This document shows positions 1-8,507 of a stretch of DNA of 43,666 bases, piece after piece. The DNA is from Candidatus Acetothermia bacterium (GTDB lineage Bacteria > Bipolaricaulota > Bipolaricaulia > RBG-16-55-9 > DRXL01), in assembly GCA_016179105.1 (NCBI GenBank), contig JACOSB010000094.1:1-43666 (forward strand), written 5' to 3'. Positions within the stretch are counted from its first letter, which is position 1. Each line of letters opens with the position of its first letter. The notes under the pieces are model-generated. The model was given only the letters and a program-made list of their open reading frames with translations. It searched no databases and was not told where the DNA came from. The position numbers and the translations under genes were made by a program.

Positions 1-121
1 AGACCTGTGGCATCTGGGCTCGCGGATCTTCCGCAAGGTGCTCAGCCATACGGTAGCTGTCTGGTTGAGTCTCCAGCGCGGAGGTGAACCGCTCCAGTTC
101 GATCATTTGCTCGCTCATTAG
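1..121 (+). mobile_element. 3' end of an IS transposase (IS982-like DDE family), cut by the window edge
   Basis: Frame 2 is open from the window edge to a TAG at 119-121 and encodes about 39 residues. They include RKVLSHTVAVWLSLQRGG and end EPLQFDHLLAH. The pattern K-x-L-(A/S)-H-T followed by a hydrophobic run and PLQF near the stop is what I know from C-termini of IS982-type and related DDE transposases. The IS edge probably lies just after the stop, around 122-143, because antiporter-like sequence resumes at about 143. Only one end is visible, so the terminal inverted repeat and target duplication cannot be checked here. The family assignment is from recollection of motifs. Confidence 0.6.
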
Positions 122-1223
122 AAACCTGCACATCGCGTTAGGTAACTGGACACTGCTCGCGATCTTGTTGTTATTGATTATCCCGATCAAGGGCATCGTA
201 AGAGCAGGGCTGACGCGGCTCGCAGGCCGCCCTTGGCGCGTCGCATTGCTCGTCGGCGTTGGGTTCACTCAAATTGGAGAATTCTCGTTCGTGATCGCCA
301 AGCTTGGGCTGGACGAAAAACTCATCTCGAACGAGCTATACAACGTGACGCTTGCGGCGTCTTTGGTGACAATCTTGTTGAACTCCGTCTGGATGAGAAT
401 AGCCACGCGCTCACTGAGTACGATGGCACCGTCGCGCAGAGCTTTGGGTGAAGCGATCCAACCCTCCAGCGCGCATGTCATTTTGTGCGGCTACGGGCGG
501 ATGGGGAGTTTAGTGGGCGCAGCTCTAGAAAATTTTAATGTAGCTTATACTGTGATTGATCTCGATTCCAAAATCGTCAAGCATTTGCGCGAGCGCGGAA
601 TTCCCAGCATCTACGGCGATGCCGGCAACGAGACCGTCTGCCGCCAAGCTCATCCCGAATCGGCGGCGTTGGCTGTCCTGATGCTTCCCGATGCCAACCG
701 CGCGCGCCAGGCATTTCAGACACTCAAAAAACTCAACGCTGAGCTACCCATTATCGCCCGTGCGCATTGGGATTCGGATCGAGAAGCCCTCTTCCGTGAG
801 GGTGCCACCGAAGTAATACAGCCCGAGTTCGAGGGCGCCAGCGAGATGGTTCGGCACGCGCTGGTGCACGTGGGGATACCGGCTGTCGCGCTCGAGACGT
901 ATTTACACCAACTGCGCGAGCAGCGCTACGGCCGCGTCTTACAAGGCTGGCTAGAGCGTGAAGCGTCTTTCGAGAAACTCCAAAAGATGCAAGAGATCGA
1001 GATTCAAGCAGACAGTGCGTTCGCAAATCTTTCGCTCAAAGACGCAAAAGTACGAGAGCGCACGGGCGTCTCGATTCTCTCGGTGAAAAAACGCAACGGA
1101 TCAGTGATCGCTAATCCATCGCCTGAGACGGTGATGGTAGTGGGTGATCGTGTGGTTGTGATCGGTCAGCCCAGTCAGCTTCTTGAATTTCTGGAGATGG
1201 CGCGGGCGGAGTCGAAAGATTGA
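84..1223 (+). CDS. N-terminally truncated CPA2 monovalent cation/proton antiporter with TrkA-N and TrkA-C domains
   Basis: This is the C-terminal part of a KefB-like cation:proton antiporter. About 100 residues cover the last membrane helices, with the family signature GFTQIGEFSFVIAKLG. A TrkA-N Rossmann domain follows (about residues 127-245, CGYGRMGS nucleotide-binding loop, acidic VIDLD), then a TrkA-C domain (about 290-370). Full-length CPA2 proteins carry about 10-12 helices before TrkA-N, so most of the transport domain is missing. The first in-frame start, GTG at 84, lies inside the upstream transposase end. The first 20 residues are therefore IS-derived and antiporter homology begins near 143. 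It is best read as a gene broken by an insertion sequence. If expressed, it could be a soluble TrkA-like module with a short membrane anchor, but not a working antiporter. Confidence 0.8.
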   Translation: MNRSSSIICSLIRNLHIALGNWTLLAILLLLIIPIKGIVRAGLTRLAGRPWRVALLVGVGFTQIGEFSFVIAKLGLDEKLISNELYNVTLAASLVTILLNSVWMRIATRSLSTMAPSRRALGEAIQPSSAHVILCGYGRMGSLVGAALENFNVAYTVIDLDSKIVKHLRERGIPSIYGDAGNETVCRQAHPESAALAVLMLPDANRARQAFQTLKKLNAELPIIARAHWDSDREALFREGATEVIQPEFEGASEMVRHALVHVGIPAVALETYLHQLREQRYGRVLQGWLEREASFEKLQKMQEIEIQADSAFANLSLKDAKVRERTGVSILSVKKRNGSVIANPSPETVMVVGDRVVVIGQPSQLLEFLEMARAESKD

Positions 1224-1233
1224 ACCACGCCGT

Positions 1234-1272
1234 GTAGGGGCGAAGCATTTTCGTTAAATGCTTCGCCCCTAC
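1234..1272. terminator. Long perfect hairpin between convergent genes
   Basis: A 17-bp perfect inverted repeat (arms 1234-1250 and 1256-1272) with a 5-nt loop lies between the convergent antiporter and aminopeptidase genes. There is no strong T-run on either side. It could act as a bidirectional terminator, or it could be a dispersed palindromic repeat. Its arms start GTAGGGGC, as do hairpins at 13231 and 14530 in part. Confidence 0.6.
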
Positions 1273-1289
1273 CATCGTTCGTCGATGGA

Positions 1290-2402
1290 TTAGACCGAGA
1301 TCAATTTTTTCTTCGGGGCTCCTGTCAAATTCACACAACCGCCGTTCTGAACGAGCGCCATATCCTCGATGCGCACGCCGCCCCAGCCCGGCAAATAGAT
1401 CCCCGGCTCGACCGTGACGACCATCCCGGATTTTAGGGTCGCTTTGCTTAAGACCGAGAGCGACGGCCCTTCGTGCACTTGCAGCCCGATCCCGTGCCCT
1501 GTCCCGTGGCCAAATTTGTCCCCGTACTTGGCCTTCTTAATCAGATCGCGCGCGAACTTGTCGCCCTGTTTACCCTTGACGCCATCTTTGAGATTGTTCA
1601 GGACGCTCATCTGCGCGTCGAGCACGATCTTATAGATTCTCTCTTGCTCGGCCGTCGGCTTACCGACAACCACCGTTCGCGTCATATCCGAGCAATAGCC
1701 ATCCATGCCCGCGCCAAAATCAAAGAGAACAAAATCCCCTTTCTTGATTTTAACGTTGCCCGGATCATAATGCGGCAGCGCTGTGTTGGGACCAGTCGCG
1801 ACGATGCTTCCGAACGCTAAATTGTCCGCGCCGTGGGTGCGTATGAAGACTTCCATCTCCCAGGCGATCTCGCGTTCGGTCTTGCCGGGCTTGAGCCCGC
1901 CCAAAATATAATCAAAAGCTTTGTCAGTCACGCGCTGCGCTTTTTTGATCGCTGCAATCTCTTGCTCATCTTTGATGAAGCGCAGCGATTCAACCACGCC
2001 TTCCATCGGCTTGAGACGGACGTAAGCTTTCTTTTTCTTGAAGGCTTTGGTCAATTCCAGGTACTGCTGGACGCTCAGCGTCGGCGCATTGAAGCCCACC
2101 TTGCGCACGTTCAATCCCTTAAAGACTTCGGCGATCTTCTCATACAGTCTTTCGCGCGGCTGCTTGACAACGATCTCCAGTCCTTGGGTTTCTTTGCCGA
2201 GGCGTTCGCCGTAGCGCGGGTCGCTCATAAGCACAGCGCGCTTGGGAGTCACAAAGAGAAACCCGGCGGAGCCAGGGAAGCCCGTCAAATAACAGAGATT
2301 GGGAGAGTCCGAGCTCTCGAAATTGAAGATGAAAAAAGCGTCGAGCTTTTGCTCGCGCATCCGATCGCGCAATCGCTGTAGCCTAGTCTGAAAATGGGTC
2401 AT
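1290..2402 (-). CDS. M24-family Xaa-Pro aminopeptidase/dipeptidase
   Basis: This 370-aa cytosolic metallopeptidase should remove N-terminal residues next to proline or cleave Xaa-Pro dipeptides. It has a creatinase-like N-terminal domain (about residues 1-125), then the pita-bread catalytic domain. All five metal ligands are visible: Asp in FDFGAG, Asp in CSDMTRT, His in GHGTGHGIGLQVHE, Glu in TVEPGIYL and Glu in VRIEDM. I chose the ATG at 2402. It overlaps the Fur-family stop as ATGA and has AGGAGG just upstream. An in-frame start at 2435 would give a longer N-terminus inside the Fur gene. The overlap implies translational coupling with the regulator. PepQ and PepP cannot be separated by eye. 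Confidence 0.9.
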   Translation of the reverse strand: MTHFQTRLQRLRDRMREQKLDAFFIFNFESSDSPNLCYLTGFPGSAGFLFVTPKRAVLMSDPRYGERLGKETQGLEIVVKQPRERLYEKIAEVFKGLNVRKVGFNAPTLSVQQYLELTKAFKKKKAYVRLKPMEGVVESLRFIKDEQEIAAIKKAQRVTDKAFDYILGGLKPGKTEREIAWEMEVFIRTHGADNLAFGSIVATGPNTALPHYDPGNVKIKKGDFVLFDFGAGMDGYCSDMTRTVVVGKPTAEQERIYKIVLDAQMSVLNNLKDGVKGKQGDKFARDLIKKAKYGDKFGHGTGHGIGLQVHEGPSLSVLSKATLKSGMVVTVEPGIYLPGWGGVRIEDMALVQNGGCVNLTGAPKKKLISV

Positions 2403-2854
2403 GGGACCTCCTGAGAGATGGATGATTTTTGGCAATCGGGACAGAGCCCGAAGATTTTCAGTTCATGGCGTTGGTGCAAAAAACCGTAATGCTCGGCCGT
2501 CTCGAAGAATCTCTCTTCAATGTCCGGTAGAGCAAATTCAACAATTTTTGAACAGCGCGTACAGATGAGATGTTCGTGGCGCGTCTGGCCGAGCACGGGC
2601 TCGTAATGCGCGAAAGCGTCTCCTAAGTCAATCTTGCGGATGAGCCCGCCTTCTACTAATAAATCGAGCGTCCGATAGATGGTTGACATCGAGATATTTC
2701 TTTCGTTGCGCAGGCGAGCCCACAGATCGGCGACGGTCATGTGCTCTGGAGCAGAGAAGAGCGTCTCGGTGATCTGGCAACGGACTTTGGTCACGTTGAA
2801 ACCCTGGCTTTTGAGATAATTTTGGAAAAGACGCACGGGACTCTCTCGCTCCAT
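2399..2854 (-). CDS. Fur-family metal- or peroxide-responsive transcriptional regulator
   Basis: This 151-aa DNA-binding regulator of the Fur/PerR/Zur family has an N-terminal winged helix (about residues 10-85, including MSTIYRTLDLLVEGGLI) and a C-terminal dimerisation/metal domain. The domain has the HEHLICTRC motif and a second CPDC, the usual structural zinc site of two CxxC pairs. The metal specificity (iron, zinc or peroxide sensing) cannot be read directly. The start at 2854 is placed 12 codons inside the longest frame because Fur proteins begin close to this point. A TACAAT -10 lies just upstream, which would give a leaderless transcript. It is divergent from the BTAD regulator and overlaps the aminopeptidase gene. 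Confidence 0.88.
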   Translation of the reverse strand: MERESPVRLFQNYLKSQGFNVTKVRCQITETLFSAPEHMTVADLWARLRNERNISMSTIYRTLDLLVEGGLIRKIDLGDAFAHYEPVLGQTRHEHLICTRCSKIVEFALPDIEERFFETAEHYGFLHQRHELKIFGLCPDCQKSSISQEVP

Positions 2855-2860
2855 AGGCGC

Positions 2861-2890
2861 ATTGTAGCAATCGCTGAGCCGAGAGAGCAA
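2861..2890 (-). promoter_or_regulatory. Candidate promoter of the Fur-family gene, apparently leaderless
   Basis: On the minus strand, TTGCTC (2890-2885) and TACAAT (2866-2861) are separated by 18 nt. A start site about 6-7 nt downstream would fall on the ATG at 2854. No Shine-Dalgarno sequence precedes that ATG. Confidence 0.45.
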
Positions 2891-2949
2891 ACGCCTGTAG
2901 TGAAGCTTATGAAAAAAAGACGCTGGAGTCTCGATTGGGCAGATTCCAC

Positions 2950-2979
2950 TTGGCTTCTCCAGAAATTCCTCGCTACAAT
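2950..2979 (+). promoter_or_regulatory. Candidate promoter of the first BTAD regulator, apparently leaderless
   Basis: TTGGCT (2950-2955) and TACAAT (2974-2979) are separated by 18 nt, with the same -10 as the divergent fur promoter. Transcription would begin at about 2986-2987, exactly at the GTG start. No Shine-Dalgarno is seen. Confidence 0.45.
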
Positions 2980-2986
2980 TCCCAAA

Positions 2987-5900
2987 GTGAGTCTACGCAT
3001 TCAATTGCTCGGCCCCTTCCGGGTCTGGCGAGATGACGAAGAGATCACCGCCGCCGTCCACAAGATCGGCAAGGCCGATACTATTCTCAAACTCCTCATC
3101 AGCCAGCCCAGCCAAACCTTCACTCCCGACCAGCTCGTCGAAGCTCTCTGGGGCCAAGAACTCGAAGAGGGCAAGACAACCGTCGAGAAAGCAACAGCAA
3201 ATCTTCACCGACGCATCAGCGAGCTACGAAAACTCTTGGAACCCTCTTCAAGAAAGTCCGCTGAATCTCAATATCTCCTGAGAACTCCCAAAGGCTACTG
3301 TTTTAATCAGAGAGCCCAATCGCGCATCGATGCTGAAGAATTTGCTCGGTCCTCGGGGAGCGCTCAAGCGCTACAAACCCAGAAAGAGTTTGAACAAGCT
3401 GCCACTGCCTACGAAGCCATGCTCGCTTTAGTCCAGGGAGAGTATCTGGCCGAAGATCGTTACGCCGAGTGGGCCGTTCAACCGAGACAGAAATGGCAAG
3501 AAACGTACTTGGAGACGCTGGCGAATTTAGCAGAATGCCATGCCCGCCTCGGGCAATATCGCCGCGCCATCGCCCGCTGCCACCAAGCGCTACGATCGCA
3601 AGAACATCGCGAGAGCATCCATCGCCAGCTCATGCTCTATTGTTATCTCGCCGGCGACCAAGCCGAAGCGCTCAAAGCGTATGAATCCTGTCGAGAGACA
3701 CTCGCCAAACATCTCGACGTAGAACCGGCTCCAGAAACAAAAGCACTCCATCAGCAAATCTTGAATCGCAACATTCCGGGCGTCGATCAAGTCTATAAAC
3801 CCGTGAACGTGGAGCGTCATCCCATTCCCTATTCGCTCGGGAAAACTCCCTTCGTCGGACGAACGAAAGAATACTCTATCTTAATGAGCCATCTGCAAGA
3901 ATCTCAAGCGAGTCAAGGGCGGGCGCTTTTTATCTCCGGCGAAGCAGGCATTGGCAAGACTCGTTTGATTCAGGAGCTTCTCGCTTACGCTCGCGAGCGC
4001 GATGTGCGCATTCTGCAAGGGCGCTGCTCGGATTTGGCTACCAAATTGGCCTTTGAACCAATCATCCAAGCCTTACGCAACGGGTTTGAGCAAATCTCAG
4101 AACGACTGAAAAACTCTCTTGCTCCTCTGTGGCTTTCTGAGATAGCCAAGCTCGTCCCTGAATTTCTGACGCTCAAAGAACTGCCAACGAATCCCGCACT
4201 CTCTCCCGAACAAGAGCGCCATCGTCTTTTTGAAGCGCTGACACAATTATTGATCCTGTTGGGGCAAGAAAAATTTCTCATCCTTTTTCTGGATGACCTG
4301 CACTGGGCCGATTCAGCGACATCTGATTTTTTGCACTACTCTGCTCCGCGCATCGCGGCCTATCCTATTATTATTTGGGGAACCTATCGTAGCGAAGAGG
4401 TCTCAAAGCCGCCGCTCGCTCCGCTGCGCGATGAGACCGGGCGAGAGATCATCCATTACGTTCAGTTGACTCGTCTCTCCGTAGCCGAGACTGAAAAACT
4501 TTTGCGGGAGATGGGCCGGATGCCAGAAGCCGTTGCCGAGCGGCTCGGTCGCCGACTGCACCAGGAAACCGAGGGCAATCCCTTCTTCTTGGTTGCTGTT
4601 TTGCAAGCACTCTTTGAAGAAGGTGCGATGCAAGTCAGTGAGAATAACGTGTGGATGACCGACATCGATGAGATCACGGCCAATTACAGAGAGTTACTCA
4701 TCCCCACGAAAATCAAAGAAGTCATCCAACGTCGGCTCAGTCGCTTGAACGAAGAAGAGCAAGAGCTGCTGACGCTCGCAGCCGTGGCGGGCCGTCGCTT
4801 TGACTATAGCCTCTTAGAGAAAGCCTGGAACAAGCCGACGGCTTTGGACGTGGTCGAGAAATTAGCCAAAGCCCAGTTGCTCATCGCTGAGAACGGTCAT
4901 TATGAATTCAATCATGACAAAGTTCGTGAAGTCATTTACAGTGAGACGAGTGCGCCCCGACGACAGAAACTCCATCGACAAGTCGGGGAAACCATTGAGC
5001 AACTCTACAGCGCTCGCTTGGGAGAATACTATAATGCCCTCGCGCACCATTTCTCGCAGAGCCAAGAACTCCGCAAGGCGCTCGACTATACGCTCCTGGC
5101 GCTGCAGCAAGCCGTCGCTCGTTACCAGAACGAAGAAGGATTGAAACTGACAGAGATTGGACTAAAACTTTATCAAGAGCTGAAGGCTGAACAACCGCCA
5201 GATTCAGCTTTAGCCCAAAAAGGGTTTGAGATTTTGACCCAGCGTATCGCGATCTACGACATTGGGGGACGCCGAGCCGAGCAAGCACAAGCAATCGCCG
5301 AAGCTTTCCGGTGGGCCGCTTCTCTCAAAGATAAGACTTCACTGTGCGAGGCACATCTTCGTCAATCGAAGCTTGCGATCGCGCTCGGCAAATATTCGGA
5401 GGCGCAATCAGAAATCGAGCAAGCACTGGAGCTCGCACGGCGACTGAAAGATCGTCAGCGCGAAGGCCAAGCCCTCCAGACCCTCGGCACCGTGCACTGG
5501 TACTTGGGAAAACATTCACAAGCGCTGGAGTGTTATACGCAAGCAGCCCATCTCGCGGAAGCCATGGGGGCAGCCAGAGAGCACATGAACGCGGTGCATA
5601 ACATCGGCATCGTTCATCACCAGCTAGGTCAATACAGCGAGGCCCTTGAGTGCTATCATAAGGCCGGTGAGCTGGCTCGTCAAATAGGCGACAAGTTGGT
5701 GGACGCTCAGTCTCTTAAAAACATAGGCGCCATCCAGGATTACCGAGGAGATTATCGAGCTGCCTTAGAAACTTACGAAAAAGCATCTGAGATGTTCCAG
5801 CAGATTGGAGCTATCCGTGGGCAAGCCAATACTCTCAGTAGTTTGGGAATTCTTTACCTAAATCTGGAACGATATGACAAGGCTCTTTCACACTATGAGT

Positions 5901-6619
5901 GGGCTTATGAGCTTTGCAAAAATATCCACGATCGCGGCGGCATCGGGCAAGTTTTGCTCGGCTTGGGAGAAACCCACCGATCGCTCGGTGAATACACACC
6001 AGCTTTAGAACATTCTCAGAAAGCGCACGAACTCTACCGCGAGCTGGGAAGTCGCGTCTGGGAAGCCGTCGCGCTCTACGGCATGGGAGGCGCTCATCAG
6101 GGCTTGGGCGACTACGCGTCTGCGCTTCGTTCTTATCGGGAAGCGCAAGCCATTCAGAGTGCCATCGGAGACAAACTGAGAGAGAGCTATACGTTGTGCG
6201 ATTTGGGGGCGCTTCACTTGGAATTTGGGAAACTCTCCGAAGCGCTCGATTGGCTGGAGCAAGCCCGGCAGAGAGTAGAATCCGTGGGAGCCAAGCCCGA
6301 AGAGATCAAATGCTTGGCCTACCAGAGTCTGACTTATCTCGCACAAAAAGAGTACGCCAAAGCTCTCGCCATCTCCCAGCGGGCGCGGGAGCTATTGGAG
6401 CACGTCGAGCATGTCAAATATGCGCGGATGGTTCATTGGGCGCATTACAAAGCGCTCGTGGCAACCGGGAAATCATCCGCGGCTCGGCCCTATCTGCAGA
6501 GAGCGTATGAAAAACTGATGCAATTGGCTAACGCGATAGAAGACGCAAAAATTCGTGAGCTTTTCTTGGGCATCAAGTCCAATCGGGAGATTTTGGAAGA
6601 AATAAAACAAGCGCACTAA
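2987..6619 (+). CDS. BTAD-domain transcriptional regulator with AAA ATPase and TPR array (first paralogue)
   Basis: This large cytoplasmic one-component regulator is about 1210 aa. An OmpR-type winged helix comes first (about residues 1-105), then a BTAD helical domain (about 115-260). A linker with TPFVGRTKEY (about 287) leads to a STAND/AAA-type ATPase with Walker A GEAGIGKT (about 318) and Walker B FLILFLDDLHWAD (about 435). A TPR superhelix runs from about 810 to near the end (repeats such as LGQYSEALECYHKAGEL). The architecture matches SARP/AfsR- or MalT-like regulators, where TPRs sense a ligand or partner and the ATPase gates DNA binding. I chose GTG 2987 because MSLRIQLLGPF aligns with MGLRIQLFGNF at the start of the second paralogue. 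An alternative ATG is at 2909. The next gene on the same strand encodes an exported protein and is the obvious candidate target. Confidence 0.85.
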   Translation: MSLRIQLLGPFRVWRDDEEITAAVHKIGKADTILKLLISQPSQTFTPDQLVEALWGQELEEGKTTVEKATANLHRRISELRKLLEPSSRKSAESQYLLRTPKGYCFNQRAQSRIDAEEFARSSGSAQALQTQKEFEQAATAYEAMLALVQGEYLAEDRYAEWAVQPRQKWQETYLETLANLAECHARLGQYRRAIARCHQALRSQEHRESIHRQLMLYCYLAGDQAEALKAYESCRETLAKHLDVEPAPETKALHQQILNRNIPGVDQVYKPVNVERHPIPYSLGKTPFVGRTKEYSILMSHLQESQASQGRALFISGEAGIGKTRLIQELLAYARERDVRILQGRCSDLATKLAFEPIIQALRNGFEQISERLKNSLAPLWLSEIAKLVPEFLTLKELPTNPALSPEQERHRLFEALTQLLILLGQEKFLILFLDDLHWADSATSDFLHYSAPRIAAYPIIIWGTYRSEEVSKPPLAPLRDETGREIIHYVQLTRLSVAETEKLLREMGRMPEAVAERLGRRLHQETEGNPFFLVAVLQALFEEGAMQVSENNVWMTDIDEITANYRELLIPTKIKEVIQRRLSRLNEEEQELLTLAAVAGRRFDYSLLEKAWNKPTALDVVEKLAKAQLLIAENGHYEFNHDKVREVIYSETSAPRRQKLHRQVGETIEQLYSARLGEYYNALAHHFSQSQELRKALDYTLLALQQAVARYQNEEGLKLTEIGLKLYQELKAEQPPDSALAQKGFEILTQRIAIYDIGGRRAEQAQAIAEAFRWAASLKDKTSLCEAHLRQSKLAIALGKYSEAQSEIEQALELARRLKDRQREGQALQTLGTVHWYLGKHSQALECYTQAAHLAEAMGAAREHMNAVHNIGIVHHQLGQYSEALECYHKAGELARQIGDKLVDAQSLKNIGAIQDYRGDYRAALETYEKASEMFQQIGAIRGQANTLSSLGILYLNLERYDKALSHYEWAYELCKNIHDRGGIGQVLLGLGETHRSLGEYTPALEHSQKAHELYRELGSRVWEAVALYGMGGAHQGLGDYASALRSYREAQAIQSAIGDKLRESYTLCDLGALHLEFGKLSEALDWLEQARQRVESVGAKPEEIKCLAYQSLTYLAQKEYAKALAISQRARELLEHVEHVKYARMVHWAHYKALVATGKSSAARPYLQRAYEKLMQLANAIEDAKIRELFLGIKSNREILEEIKQAH

Positions 6620-6719
6620 CGCCAAAAAACGCGTTTTCTAGAGAGGAATTCGGCATTCAACAAAAAATCAACATCGCTCGGATATACTCCTTATCGCTAG
6701 GAGTTTTTAATAGTCTGTG

Positions 6720-6725
6720 TATAAT
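6720..6725 (+). promoter_or_regulatory. Consensus -10 element before the exported-protein gene
   Basis: A perfect TATAAT lies 27 nt before the ATG at 6752. No good -35 is found at 16-18 nt, which suits an activator-dependent promoter. A small AAAACGCGTTTT palindrome just after the regulator stop (around 6627-6638) could help end the upstream transcript. Confidence 0.4.
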
Positions 6726-6751
6726 GGAATAAACGAGGAGGAAGAGCCACT

Positions 6752-8356
6752 ATGCGCAAGGTTTCACAGTTTTTGTTGATTTTCAGCAGTTGTCTAGTTT
6801 TAACGAGCATCGGTTTCAGTGCTTATGCGTCTCATGGAGCCTTGACGACGGATCGCGAGCCTTTGAGCTCAATCCCCGACAGAGAGTTTTCGCTCGGTCA
6901 GCCCATCACCTTCACCTTTAGCCTTGAATTCAGCCACGGCTCTCCGGATACCCCAGCTCCTGCCTGCGCAGCCAATGAGGTCGAAGTCGAGGGCATCCGA
7001 ATTCGTAAGACGGATGGCTCCCTCATTACGAATGTGCTCCCGCTTCCCGTTCGTTGTGTCGGGCCGAGCACTCCAGAGGCCCAGAGTACGCTCCAATGGG
7101 ACCAAAAAGACAAGAACGACAAGCAAGCCAAAGCCGGTACGTATGTGGCAGAGCTGATTACCGCCGGAACTCCTCCTCATGATTCTCTCTACGGCATAGT
7201 CTTCAAAATCGTCAAAAGCCCCGACCTTGTCTTGGAAGACCTGACAGTGACCCCCTTGCCTAATGGACACAGAACAATCACAGCGAGGATCGCGAACCGC
7301 AGCTCAGCCAAAGCCCGCTCCGTACTTGTCAAAATCTTAAGCACGGGTACTGCTCCTAACTCTCAATTCGGATGTAAATTCACCAGCTTCTTTCCCATCG
7401 AAATTGGTTCTACCACTTTTAAGTCACTCGCGCCTCAAGAAGTACAATTCCTCAGCGCTGAGTCTCCCATCGATGCCTGCTTCGGAGCGATCGTAGACCC
7501 TCCGACGGACCCCAATGATCTGCTAGGAACTATCGAAGGCACTATCAAAGAATCCGAAGAAACCAATAATGAACTTCCTCGCGGTTGTTGTATTGGTTTC
7601 CCCAGCCTGGCTGCAGGCCCAGACCCCGTGCTGAGCTTTAGCGCGATCGGCCCCATCACTCCCGGTACAGTCGCCAGCGTTCCCTTGACTATCTCGTGGA
7701 TCTCCTCCGACGGCATCTTCTCGGGTCTTTCCAGCTACAAGATTATCGTGTCCGTGGTGGGCAATGCCCAGATCGTGAGCGTCAATTTCGGGACTCTGAA
7801 GGGCAAAGCGAAGATCGCCCGGGACAAGAAGTCAGCGACACTCACTGCGAGCGACAAAAATAACATTATCACACCCGACACTCTGAATGCTGTCTTGGCT
7901 CAGATCGGAATCCGTGCCACGACGGCGGGAACATTCAGCTTGCAACTGACCGTCTTGCAACTGGTCGATGACTTCAAAAAATCGATCGATCACCGAGACC
8001 AAGGGGCAAGTTTTAGCGCCCTGGCTGGATCGAGTAGCTTATCGAATGACACGTTGTGGCTCACACCCAAACAAGATGGACAGCTCGTCCGCGCGCAGGC
8101 TGGCCTTTCTGGAGTTCAATTCGTCGCTCAAGTTTCAGAGATAGACAAACTTCGTATTACCGTTTTTGATCTCTCAGGCCAGCGAGTTTTTGACAGCAGC
8201 ATCGTCGAGCCCAGCGCACGCAATAGTGTCCGCTGGGAATTGCAAGGGCTCACCCAAAGCCGCGTCGCCTCTGGGGTTTACTTCTACGTTGCCATAGCTC
8301 ACACGAAAGAAGGGAAGCGCAAGAGCGAGATCGGCAAGCTGCTCATCTTGAAGTGA
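6752..8356 (+). CDS. Exported protein with CARDB-like, cohesin-like and C-terminal sorting-type domains
   Basis: This 534-aa protein has an N-terminal signal peptide (positive start, hydrophobic core, likely cut near YASHG). Residues about 155-190 (PDLVLEDLTVTPLPNGHRTI) look like a CARDB adhesion domain. Residues about 290-420 (GLSSYKIIVSVVGNAQIVSV, later LQLVDDF) resemble cohesin-like Ig folds known from archaeal and bacterial surface proteins. The last roughly 75 residues have VFDLSGQRVF, then VASGVYFYV, ending GKLLILK at the stop. This resembles a type IX-style sorting or FlgD-like Ig tail shared with three other proteins here. The start is supported by AGGAGG 9 nt upstream. The gene follows the BTAD regulator by 132 bp. 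The function is unknown, probably a surface or secreted adhesin or scaffold. Confidence 0.75.
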   Translation: MRKVSQFLLIFSSCLVLTSIGFSAYASHGALTTDREPLSSIPDREFSLGQPITFTFSLEFSHGSPDTPAPACAANEVEVEGIRIRKTDGSLITNVLPLPVRCVGPSTPEAQSTLQWDQKDKNDKQAKAGTYVAELITAGTPPHDSLYGIVFKIVKSPDLVLEDLTVTPLPNGHRTITARIANRSSAKARSVLVKILSTGTAPNSQFGCKFTSFFPIEIGSTTFKSLAPQEVQFLSAESPIDACFGAIVDPPTDPNDLLGTIEGTIKESEETNNELPRGCCIGFPSLAAGPDPVLSFSAIGPITPGTVASVPLTISWISSDGIFSGLSSYKIIVSVVGNAQIVSVNFGTLKGKAKIARDKKSATLTASDKNNIITPDTLNAVLAQIGIRATTAGTFSLQLTVLQLVDDFKKSIDHRDQGASFSALAGSSSLSNDTLWLTPKQDGQLVRAQAGLSGVQFVAQVSEIDKLRITVFDLSGQRVFDSSIVEPSARNSVRWELQGLTQSRVASGVYFYVAIAHTKEGKRKSEIGKLLILK

Positions 8357-8395
8357 GGCAAGAATAAAAGCTCTTGGCGAATTCTCACATGACGA

Positions 8396-8420
8396 GCAAC
8401 TCGGCCTATCTCCGAGTTGC
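8396..8420 (+). terminator. Hairpin after the exported-protein gene
   Basis: A 9-bp perfect stem (8396-8404 with 8412-8420) and 7-nt loop lie 40 nt after the stop codon. No T-run follows, so termination by this hairpin alone is uncertain. Confidence 0.35.
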
Positions 8421-8507
8421 CCACCGGCCTCATCACTTGGCAGAATGGATTGCGTATGATTTTTGTTTGCCCGACTCTGTCAGTGTGATTCTTGAGGAGG
8501 TTTTTCG

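Noticed and set aside
1833..2381. Plus-strand open frame of about 182 codons
   Set aside because: It is antisense to the M24 peptidase, whose five metal ligands are intact.
2741..2986. Upstream extension of the first BTAD regulator
   Set aside because: The frame is open, but it crosses the divergent fur gene. The second paralogue begins at the equivalent of GTG 2987.
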